Of a stretch of 17,550 nt of DNA, positions 11,562 to 17,550 are shown in pieces. Both the position numbers and the translations under genes were made by a program. A model generated the notes under the pieces. That model searched no databases. It had not been told where the DNA came from and saw only the letters and a program-made list of their open reading frames with translations. Position 1 is the first letter of the stretch. The number at the start of each line of letters is the position of its first letter. Origin of the DNA: Elusimicrobiota bacterium (GTDB lineage Bacteria; Elusimicrobiota; UBA8919); NCBI GenBank assembly GCA_003452965.1, contig DMMW01000004.1:1-17550 (forward strand), read 5' to 3'.

Positions 11562-11825
11562 ATGTTTGATAAATGTCCGGGGCAGTCATCAAGAAACATA
11601 AAAGTTAGTATACACATATGTTCTTACTGCGGTCATGAAGTGGAGATGTTTTCTGATGAATTACGTGTAAAGTGTCCGAAATGTAAACAATTTATTTATA
11701 AAGAAAAAGTACCCTCTTGTATTGAATGGTGTAAAGCGGCACGTGAATGTTTAGGAGAAGAAAGATGGCAAAAGATGCAGGAAATATTAAAAAAAGGAGA
11801 AAAAGATGAATCTAAAAGGAAGTGA
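11562..11825 (+). CDS. Conserved-looking cysteine-rich zinc-ribbon protein
   Basis: The 87-aa protein has eight cysteines: Cys5 (CPG), CxxC at 20 and 23, CxxC at 38 and 41, then Cys53, Cys57 and Cys63. Residues 18-46 look like a zinc ribbon (ICSYCGHEVEMFSDELRVKC). The later SCIEWCKAARECLG segment could complete a second metal site or a redox centre. The tail is charged and helical (EERWQKMQEILKKGEKDESKRK). I recognise the pattern as a recurrent uncharacterised family but cannot assign a function. It overlaps the rubrerythrin start by 20 bp, so the two are translationally linked. Confidence 0.75.
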   Translation: MFDKCPGQSSRNIKVSIHICSYCGHEVEMFSDELRVKCPKCKQFIYKEKVPSCIEWCKAARECLGEERWQKMQEILKKGEKDESKRK

Positions 11826-12378
11826 AACAGAAAAGAATTTACTGAAAGCATTTGCAGGAGAATCTCAGGCAAGGAATAGATATACTTTTTTTGCTTCTGC
11901 CGCAAAAAAAGAAGGTTTTGAACAAATATCCGCTATTTTTCTTGAGACTGCAGAAAATGAAAAAGAACATGCAAAAGTATTTTTCAAATATCTGCAGGGC
12001 GGAGATTTAGAAATATCGGCGAGTTATCCGGCAGGGATTATTAAGACAACGAAAGAAAATCTTATTCATGCTGCGGATGGAGAGAATCTTGAATGGACTA
12101 CATTATATTCCAATTTTTCCGAAGTGGCACAAAAAGAAGGATTTACTAATATTGCCGAATCATTCAAACAGATAGCAAAAGTAGAAAAATTTCATGAAAA
12201 CAGATATAGGGATTTAGCGAAACAGATAGAAAATAATAGTGTATTCAAAAAAGATAGAGTAGTAAAATGGCATTGCCGTAATTGCGGATATATTTTTGAG
12301 GGAAAAGAAGCACCTAAAGAATGTCCGGCATGCAAGCATCCACAGGGTTACTACGAAGTATTGTCTGAAAACTATTAA
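11806..12378 (+). CDS. rbr: Rubrerythrin
   Basis: Rubrerythrin reduces hydrogen peroxide to water in anaerobes. The 190-aa product has both expected domains. The diiron four-helix bundle carries Glu19, Glu52, His55, Glu93, Glu96, Glu127 and His130 in the family pattern (GESQARNRY, ENEKEH, EKFHENRY). A C-terminal rubredoxin-like domain carries iron ligands Cys157, Cys160, Cys173 and Cys176 (WHCRNCGYIFEGKEAPKECPAC). The ATG at 11806 has GGAG at 11796-11799. It starts within the end of the Cys-rich gene and is followed 10 bp later by the CoA-binding protein, so these form one transcript. Confidence 0.97.
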   Translation: MNLKGSETEKNLLKAFAGESQARNRYTFFASAAKKEGFEQISAIFLETAENEKEHAKVFFKYLQGGDLEISASYPAGIIKTTKENLIHAADGENLEWTTLYSNFSEVAQKEGFTNIAESFKQIAKVEKFHENRYRDLAKQIENNSVFKKDRVVKWHCRNCGYIFEGKEAPKECPACKHPQGYYEVLSENY

Positions 12379-12388
12379 AAGGGAACAG

Positions 12389-12772
12389 ATGGAAAATATT
12401 GTAAAAGAGTTCTTAGAGAAAAAAAATATTGCGGTTGCCGGCTCCTTTAAATCAAAAGAAAAAGTTGCCTATAGAATTCTTTTAGAACTGATTAAAAAAG
12501 GATATAATGTTTTCCCGATTAATCCTAATTTGAATGAAATTGAAGGAATAAAATGTTATGGTTTGGTTAATGACATACCGGTTACAGTTGATGCAATTGA
12601 TATTGTTACTCCGCCGGAAGTCACAGAAAAAATAGTAGAAGATTGTAAAATTAAGGGAATAAAATATATATGGATGCAACCCGGTGCGGAAAGTGAAAAA
12701 GCAATAAAATTCTGTGAAAATAATAATATAAAAGCAATTTATAATATGTGTTTATTAGTAAAAAGCATTTAA
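12389..12772 (+). CDS. CoA-binding domain protein (YccU-like)
   Basis: The 127-aa protein is a single Rossmann-type CoA-binding domain of the YccU/CoA_binding_2 family. Signatures are IAVAGSFKSKEKVAYRI near the N-terminus, GYNVFPINPNLNEIEGIKCYG, VDAIDIVTPPE and KYIWMQPGAESEKAIKFCENN. The molecular role of these stand-alone proteins is poorly known. I chose the ATG at 12389 because AAAAGGGA lies just upstream and the product matches the family length. An earlier in-frame start inside rubrerythrin (12296) would add 31 unrelated residues. Confidence 0.9.
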   Translation: MENIVKEFLEKKNIAVAGSFKSKEKVAYRILLELIKKGYNVFPINPNLNEIEGIKCYGLVNDIPVTVDAIDIVTPPEVTEKIVEDCKIKGIKYIWMQPGAESEKAIKFCENNNIKAIYNMCLLVKSI

Positions 12773-12777
12773 TTTTA

Positions 12778-13449
12778 ATGGAAAACTTCAGTATTTCACT
12801 ATATACATATTTTGCTGTTTTTATCAGTGGTGTTTTTGTGAGTCTCACGCCCTGCGTATATCCTTTAATCCCAGTTATTGTAGGTTATATCGGTTCCAGA
12901 GAACAAAAAAGCAAATTCAGTAGTTTTTTGCTTTCGGTTGCATACGTATTTGGCATGGCGATAACCTACACTATTTTAGGTGCAATCGCTTCTTTAAGCG
13001 GGAGTATGTTCGGAAGGATACAATCAAATCCTATAACCAATATTGTAGTGGGAAGTATTATTTTAATAATGGGTTTGTGGATGATAGGTATTATAAAAAT
13101 AAGTTTGCCTATAATATCTGCTCCTAATTTTTCCAAAAAAGGAATTCTACCGGCTATCGCAATAGGTTTTGTTTCCGGATTTATTGCAGCACCTTGTACT
13201 ACTCCTGTTTTGGCAACTATTTTGACATATGTTGCATCAAAGCAGAATATTTTATTTGGAACAACGCTATTATTTGTATATGCATTTGGTATGGGAATAC
13301 TTTTAATAATAGCAGGCACATTTACCGGTATGGTAATTCCAAAATCAGGCAAATGGATGATTATAGTTAATAAAGTATTTGGATTTATTTTTATAGCGTT
13401 AGGGTTATATTTTGCATTAATATCCGTAAAGGACTTGGTTGGATGGTAA
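12778..13449 (+). CDS. ccdA: Cytochrome c biogenesis / thiol-disulfide transmembrane protein, CcdA (DsbD core)
   Basis: The 223-aa protein with six predicted membrane helices is the CcdA/DsbD-core family, which carries reducing power from cytoplasmic thioredoxin across the membrane. The two redox cysteines lie in the expected prolines-and-cysteine motifs: LTPCVYPLIP (Cys26) and APCTTPVL (Cys140), at the starts of the two inverted halves. The ATG at 12778 is used; a GTG at 12748 inside the previous gene is possible but would add ten polar residues. Neither has a clear ribosome-binding site. No cytochrome c maturation genes are adjacent, so a role in periplasmic disulfide reduction is as likely as haem attachment. 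Confidence 0.92.
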   Translation: MENFSISLYTYFAVFISGVFVSLTPCVYPLIPVIVGYIGSREQKSKFSSFLLSVAYVFGMAITYTILGAIASLSGSMFGRIQSNPITNIVVGSIILIMGLWMIGIIKISLPIISAPNFSKKGILPAIAIGFVSGFIAAPCTTPVLATILTYVASKQNILFGTTLLFVYAFGMGILLIIAGTFTGMVIPKSGKWMIIVNKVFGFIFIALGLYFALISVKDLVGW

Positions 13450-13450
13450 T

Positions 13451-13864
13451 ATGGGTGAATTAAGAGCTGCGAGGATTTGCGAAGTCTTAAGAGAAAAGAT
13501 ATTTGAAATATTTACAAGATATCTTCGCGATGAAATGGGTTTTACAACAATAACTGGAATAAATCTTACGCCTGATATGCGTTATGCAACCGTATTTTAC
13601 AGTGTATTAGGTACCGAAGAAGAAAAGAAGAAAACAGCGATTGTTTTAAAAGATGCCCGTGCTTTTATAAACGGCCAGATAGGGCGTACTTTACATATAA
13701 AATTTCCACCTGTTGTAAGGTTTGAATATGACGATACACCTGTTCGTGCAACAAGAGTTTTAGAATTGTTAAATCAAATTGAGGAGGAAAAATTTGAAAA
13801 TACCCCTAAATTACAAAAAGAATCTCGCCGAAATAAAAAACGTTCTAAAAGATCCAAGAAATAA
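13451..13864 (+). CDS. rbfA: Ribosome-binding factor A
   Basis: RbfA is a KH-like protein that aids 16S rRNA 5' end maturation and 30S assembly. The 137-aa sequence shows the usual arrangement: N-terminal helix RAARICEVLREKIFEIF, strand ITGINLTPDMRYATVFYSVLG, helix KTAIVLKDARAFINGQIGRTL, and strand PPVVRFEYDDTPVRATRVLELL. The C-terminal tail from about residue 115 is a highly basic extension (ESRRNKKRSKRSKK). The ATG at 13451 is one base after the ccdA stop, with GGATGG just upstream. A TTG at 13439 is less likely. The 3' end overlaps the next gene by 71 bp, because that gene's ribosome-binding site and start lie in another frame. Confidence 0.94.
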   Translation: MGELRAARICEVLREKIFEIFTRYLRDEMGFTTITGINLTPDMRYATVFYSVLGTEEEKKKTAIVLKDARAFINGQIGRTLHIKFPPVVRFEYDDTPVRATRVLELLNQIEEEKFENTPKLQKESRRNKKRSKRSKK

Positions 13865-14789
13865 AACTTTTTTTATAACTGGACATACAAAACCCGATGG
13901 TGATGCAATTGGCAGCATGCTTGCATTATATTCTCTGCTAAAGCGTTTAGGGAAAAATGCTTTTATATATAGTTACGATACCATTCCTTCATTCCTAAAA
14001 TTTCTTACATACTCTAATAAGATTAATATTGTAAAAAAAATAGAAAAAAAATTTGATGTTGCAGTTTATTTTGAATGTGCCGATATTTCACGTTTCGGAA
14101 TAAGCATGAATATAAATGAACAAACAAAAAAAACAATTAATATTGACCATCATATTTTAAAAACAAATTGGGCAGATATAAATTGGTTTGATCATTATTC
14201 ATCTTCTGTTTCAGAACTGGTTTATTTTATATTCCGGTATTTAAAAGTGCCATTGACGAAAATTGAGGCGGAATGTCTTTATGTGGGGATAGTTACAGAT
14301 ACCCGAAATTTTACACAGGCAAATACAAACTCAAGGTCGCATATGATAGCTGCCGAACTACTGGAATGCGGTGTGGATTCTGCAACAGTAGAAAAATATA
14401 TATATGGAACCAAATCATTAAACGCACTTAAGCTTACAGGTATAGCATTAGATAATATGAAAACAGAAGAATCCGGAAGGATAGCATATACTACAATTAC
14501 CTTGGATGATTATAAAAAAACAAATTCAACTGTTGAAGATACAGAAGGTATCATTAATTACGTTGGCATGCTTCCTGATATTAAGGTATGGATGATTTTT
14601 AGGGAATTGAATGAAAAAAACTTTATTAAAGTAGGTTTTCGTTCTATAAAAGAAATAGATGTAAATAAAATTTCTAATAAGTTTGGCGGAGGCGGTCATA
14701 GAAATGCTTCGGGTTGTACTGTTAAAGGTAATATTAACGAAGCAATAAAAATCATTCTCAAAGAAGTAAAAAAAGCAATATCAAAATGA
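13794..14789 (+). CDS. nrnA: DHH-family phosphoesterase, NrnA-like (oligoribonuclease / pAp phosphatase)
   Basis: The 331-aa protein has the DHH and DHHA1 domains of bacterial NrnA, which degrades short RNA oligonucleotides (nanoRNA) and can dephosphorylate pAp. Metal motifs are GHTKPDGDAIGS (His31, Asp35, Asp37), ECADISRFG (Asp97), the DHH triad at 118-120, and VTDTRNFTQANT (Asp of motif IV; DTR where many homologues have DTG). The C-terminal RNA-binding loop is FGGGGHRNASG. The start is taken as TTG at 13794: GGAGG at 13783-13787 is 6 nt upstream and the earlier TTG at 13779 precedes it. It lies within the 3' end of rbfA, a common rbfA-nrnA-truB order. Confidence 0.93.
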   Translation: MKIPLNYKKNLAEIKNVLKDPRNKTFFITGHTKPDGDAIGSMLALYSLLKRLGKNAFIYSYDTIPSFLKFLTYSNKINIVKKIEKKFDVAVYFECADISRFGISMNINEQTKKTINIDHHILKTNWADINWFDHYSSSVSELVYFIFRYLKVPLTKIEAECLYVGIVTDTRNFTQANTNSRSHMIAAELLECGVDSATVEKYIYGTKSLNALKLTGIALDNMKTEESGRIAYTTITLDDYKKTNSTVEDTEGIINYVGMLPDIKVWMIFRELNEKNFIKVGFRSIKEIDVNKISNKFGGGGHRNASGCTVKGNINEAIKIILKEVKKAISK

Positions 14790-14802
14790 TAGAGGGTAGT
14801 GT

Positions 14803-14877
14803 ATAGCGTATAGGGGATAGTGAAAGGGGAAAAATTTTTTAATAATTATTTGCTAATCTCTAAACTCTATACGCTAT
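14803..14877. repeat. Inverted repeat between nrnA and truB, TATAGCGTATAG words
   Basis: ATAGCGTATAG (14803-14813) is the exact complement of CTATACGCTAT (14867-14877). The similarity extends outward less perfectly (AGGGTAGTGT and AGGGGATAG against CTAATCTCTAAAC and TCCCTGAT). It occupies the only sizeable gap in the rbfA-to-wecB run and ends 13 bp before the truB ATG. Confidence 0.55.
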
Positions 14878-14890
14878 TCCCTGATTTTTT

Positions 14891-15523
14891 ATGGAAAACA
14901 TTCTTTTAATTAATAAACCGTCGGGTATAACTTCATATGATGTTATCAGAGTTATAAAAAGGAAGTATAATCCCGGAAAAATCGGACATGCAGGTACTTT
15001 GGATCCGCTTGCTTCGGGTCTTCTGATTGTTTTGATAGGTGCTGCAACAAAAGAATCGGAAAAGTTCATGTCGCTTAAGAAAAGATATATTGTCAAAATT
15101 CAACTTGGTATCAAAACAGATACAGGGGATTTGGAAGGAAAAATAATTAACAAATTAGAAATACCTGTATTAAATAAAATAAAAATAGAAAAAGTATTAA
15201 AAAAATTTAAGGGTAAGATAAAACAGATACCTCATATTTATTCTGCAATTAAGTATAAAGGTAAAAAACTTTATGAATATGCCAGGGCAGGTATACAAGT
15301 AAAAATAAAACCGAGGATAATAGAAATATATAGAATAAAGATTCTAAATTATTCGACAAAAGAATTAGAATTAGAGGTTGACTGTTCAAAAGGGACATAT
15401 ATTAGAAAGTTGGCGGAAGACATTGCTGAAAAACTTGGAACTTGTGGAGTAGTGAGTAAACTTATAAGGGAAAAAATCGGTAAATATTCAATCGCTGACT
15501 CGATTAAATTGGATAACATATGA
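14891..15523 (+). CDS. truB: tRNA pseudouridine-55 synthase TruB, short form
   Basis: TruB makes pseudouridine 55 in the tRNA T-loop. The catalytic aspartate is Asp38 in GHAGTLDPLASG. Further family motifs are LLINKPSGITSYDV at the N-terminus, RYIVKIQLGIKTDTGD, QIPHIYSAIKYKGKKLYEYAR, and SKGTYIRKLAEDIAEKLGT. At 210 aa it ends just after the catalytic domain and lacks the C-terminal PUA-like domain of the roughly 300-aa enzymes; the stop is not a frameshift artefact, since ribF starts at once. The ATG at 14891 lacks a Shine-Dalgarno site. Its stop overlaps the ribF start (ATGA at 15520-15523). Confidence 0.95.
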   Translation: MENILLINKPSGITSYDVIRVIKRKYNPGKIGHAGTLDPLASGLLIVLIGAATKESEKFMSLKKRYIVKIQLGIKTDTGDLEGKIINKLEIPVLNKIKIEKVLKKFKGKIKQIPHIYSAIKYKGKKLYEYARAGIQVKIKPRIIEIYRIKILNYSTKELELEVDCSKGTYIRKLAEDIAEKLGTCGVVSKLIREKIGKYSIADSIKLDNI

Positions 15524-16374
15524 AAAAGGGAGTAGTAACCATCGGCATGTTTGATGGAGTGCATATTGGGCACCAAAAAGTTTTAAAAACCGCGGTCGAC
15601 TACTCCAAAAAGAACAAGGCAGAAAGTGTTGTATTGACATTTGATAATCTACCTACAAAACAAAAAGGTAGTATAAATACACTTGACGAAAAAGTTAAAT
15701 TAATAAAGTCAATCGGAATAAAAAGAATTCAAATAATCAAATTTAATAATGTCAAAAATCTGACACCAAAGGAATTTTTTAACTTATTTTTAAAGAAATA
15801 CAATAGTATAATAATCGGATATAATTTTAAATTTGGTAAAAACAGAGAAGGACATACTGAACAGATTAAACGATATTGTAAAAATACTATTATAGTTGAA
15901 CCTGTAAAATATAGAAATATAATAGTATCATCCACAAATATAAAGAATTTATTATTAAAAGGCGATATTGAATCAGCGAATAATTTATTAAATAGAAAAT
16001 ATAGTTTTAATGGCAAGGTTGTGGGCGGCTATGGCTGGGGTAAAAAGCTTGGTTTTCCTACTGCAAACATTAAGGTTGAGAAAGGCAAGATATTACCGGA
16101 AGGCATTTTTATATCATTTACATATTTGAATAAAAAAAGGTATAATTCAGTAACGTACATAGGCATGAGACCTACTTTTAATTCAAGAAAAATAAGTATT
16201 GAAACATATATATTAGGTTTATCTAAATCAATTTATAATAAAAAAATCAAGGTGGAATTAATTTCAAAAATAAGAGATGATAAAAAATTTAAATTTCCGG
16301 AATACTTAGTTGAAGAAATAAAAAAAGATATTAAAAAAGCGGAAAGATATTTCCGAAATAAAAGGAATATATGA
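15520..16374 (+). CDS. ribF: Bifunctional riboflavin kinase / FAD synthetase
   Basis: RibF converts riboflavin to FMN and then FAD. Its 284 aa show both halves. The N-terminal nucleotidyltransferase has GMFDGVHIGHQ (HxGH at 15-18) and IIIGYNFKFGKNREGH. The C-terminal kinase has GWGKKLGFPTANI (178-183 core), the conserved YIGMRPTF where many have TIGxxPTF, and the closing EEIKKDIKKAERYF helix. The ATG overlaps the truB stop by ATGA and the gene overlaps wecB the same way, so truB-ribF-wecB are translationally coupled. TruB-RibF adjacency is widespread; the coupling to wecB is specific to this locus. Confidence 0.95.
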   Translation: MKKGVVTIGMFDGVHIGHQKVLKTAVDYSKKNKAESVVLTFDNLPTKQKGSINTLDEKVKLIKSIGIKRIQIIKFNNVKNLTPKEFFNLFLKKYNSIIIGYNFKFGKNREGHTEQIKRYCKNTIIVEPVKYRNIIVSSTNIKNLLLKGDIESANNLLNRKYSFNGKVVGGYGWGKKLGFPTANIKVEKGKILPEGIFISFTYLNKKRYNSVTYIGMRPTFNSRKISIETYILGLSKSIYNKKIKVELISKIRDDKKFKFPEYLVEEIKKDIKKAERYFRNKRNI

Positions 16375-17531
16375 AAAAAATATTAGTTGTTTTTGGGACC
16401 AGACCGGAAGCCATTAAAATGGTTCCGATTGTAAAATATATAAAAACAGAAGGCAGGAATCTTTCTGTAAAGGTATGTGTAACAGCTCAGCACAGGAATC
16501 TTTTAGATGATGTTCTAAAAATATTCCATATTCGGCCGGATTACGATTTAAATATAATGACAGAAAACCAATCGCTTTTTAATATAACGACATCTATAAT
16601 GAATAAAATAGAATCGGTTTTAATTAAAGAAAAACCCGATTTAGTCCTGGTACACGGAGATACCACCACTACTTTTGTAGCAGCATTGGCATCTTTTTAT
16701 ATGAAAATACCTATCGGGCACGTAGAAGCGGGGCTTCGCTCAAATAATAAATACAACCCATTCCCCGAAGAAATGAATCGTTTATTAACTGATGAAATAT
16801 GCGATTTATATTTTTGTCCTACGATAAATGCAAAAAAATCGCTTATAAAAGAAAACATTAACAAAAATAAAATATTCATAACAGGTAACACTGTAATAGA
16901 TGCAATTTATACTGTTTTGAAAAAAAACTATATCGTGGAAAATAAAATAGTGAAAAAAATATTAGAATCGGATTCTAAGGTTATATTGATTACGGCGCAT
17001 CGTCGTGAAAATTTTGGAAGACCTATAGAGAATATATGCAATGCAATAAAAAGAATTGCATTTAAGTATCCCGATTATACTTTAGTTTATCCTGTGCATC
17101 CAAATCCCAACATTAAAAAGCCTGTAAATAAAATATTAGACAATATTAAAAATATTTATTTGTTACCGCCGTTAAATTATTTTGATTTTTCAAAGATAAT
17201 GAAAAAAGCATTTTTAGTGCTTACAGATTCAGGTGGATTACAGGAAGAAGCACCTTCTTTAGGAAAACCGGTACTCGTTTTAAGGCAGGTTACCGAAAGA
17301 CCTGAAGCTGTGAAATCAGGTACTGCAAAAATTATTGGAACTGATGAAAATAGAGTATATAATGAAACAGTTAGGTTAATAAAAAATAAAAAGAATTATA
17401 ATAAAATGGCAAAAAGCATTAATCCATATGGAGACGGTTTAGCATCAAAAAGAACGGTGGAAATTATAAAATATTACTTTGGATTAGCAAATAAAAAACC
17501 CGGAGAATTTACCCCGTCCCATGATAATTAA
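16371..17531 (+). CDS. wecB: UDP-N-acetylglucosamine 2-epimerase (non-hydrolysing)
   Basis: This enzyme interconverts UDP-GlcNAc and UDP-ManNAc for surface polysaccharide synthesis. The 386-aa GT-B-fold protein has the family signatures: FGTRPEAIKMVPI at the N-terminus, CVTAQHRNLLDDVL, VHGDTTTTF (His95, Asp97), HVEAGLRS (117-124, catalytic Glu119), EEMNRLLTD, ITGNTVIDA, AHRRENFG (His210-Glu213), VYPVHPNP and the UDP-binding end DSGGLQEEAP (from Asp286) with RPEAV. It is complete, ending 19 bp before the window edge. The ATG overlaps the ribF stop (ATGA). No other polysaccharide gene is visible, so the cluster, if any, lies downstream. Confidence 0.95.
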   Translation: MKKILVVFGTRPEAIKMVPIVKYIKTEGRNLSVKVCVTAQHRNLLDDVLKIFHIRPDYDLNIMTENQSLFNITTSIMNKIESVLIKEKPDLVLVHGDTTTTFVAALASFYMKIPIGHVEAGLRSNNKYNPFPEEMNRLLTDEICDLYFCPTINAKKSLIKENINKNKIFITGNTVIDAIYTVLKKNYIVENKIVKKILESDSKVILITAHRRENFGRPIENICNAIKRIAFKYPDYTLVYPVHPNPNIKKPVNKILDNIKNIYLLPPLNYFDFSKIMKKAFLVLTDSGGLQEEAPSLGKPVLVLRQVTERPEAVKSGTAKIIGTDENRVYNETVRLIKNKKNYNKMAKSINPYGDGLASKRTVEIIKYYFGLANKKPGEFTPSHDN

Positions 17532-17550
17532 TTAGGGCTTACTGAAAAAT

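Noticed and set aside
12966..13352. Minus-strand open frame of 128 codons opposite ccdA
   Set aside because: It is antisense to a membrane protein gene with recognisable motifs; no ribosome-binding site or family match is apparent.

Overview
The window is an AT-rich stretch from a bacterial chromosome. Every convincing gene lies on the + strand. The gene set points to an anaerobe: rubrerythrin, a second ferritin-like diiron protein, a flavin-reductase-like protein and a stand-alone CcdA-type thiol transporter lie together, and glycolysis uses an ApgM-type (archaeal-like, cofactor-independent) phosphoglycerate mutase. Most proteins are compact bacterial forms, and some lack common accessory domains (ThrRS without TGS, TruB without PUA). 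Intergenic DNA is full of lineage-specific repeats. An uncultivated bacterial phylum of the Omnitrophota/Elusimicrobiota kind would fit, but the sequence alone does not settle the taxonomy.

Layout. 1-1733: a small HicB/HicA toxin-antitoxin module sits in front of apgM, flanked by two near-identical copies (46/50) of the apgM ribosome-binding site and first codons, exactly 510 bp apart. 1734-3336: secG and a tRNA region (Leu-GAG, Gly-GCC, Cys-GCA, Val-GAC) rich in short palindromes. The striking object is at 3116-3312, where a tRNA-Val-like gene carries a 27-nt palindromic repeat in its D-loop and a complete second tRNA-Val gene in its T-loop. 3337-6752: thrS, a consensus promoter with a structured leader ending in a terminator, then infC (apparent AUU start), rpmI and rplT. 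6775-10192: TrkH/TrkA potassium uptake, a TPR protein and pheS; pheT does not follow. 10254-13449: redox and oxidative-stress genes (ferritin-like, flavin reductase-like, Cys-rich small protein, rubrerythrin, CoA-binding protein, CcdA). 13451-17531: rbfA, a DHH phosphoesterase (NrnA-like), truB, ribF and wecB, tightly packed with overlaps.

Three classes of non-coding structure recur. (i) A REP-like palindrome, CCGCC - 11-nt loop (consensus TANGNTTYAGT) - GGCGG, has five full copies plus degenerate or partial ones. (ii) AT-rich imperfect inverted repeats built from interchangeable short words, often beginning GCAAGT a few bases after a gene's 3' end. (iii) Other intergenic inverted repeats follow the same plan with different words (CAGTATACAG-like; TATAGCGTATAG-like). 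I regard the nested tRNA, the REP-like family, the HicBA insertion and the leader in front of infC as the best leads. No computation was run; all alignments were done by eye.
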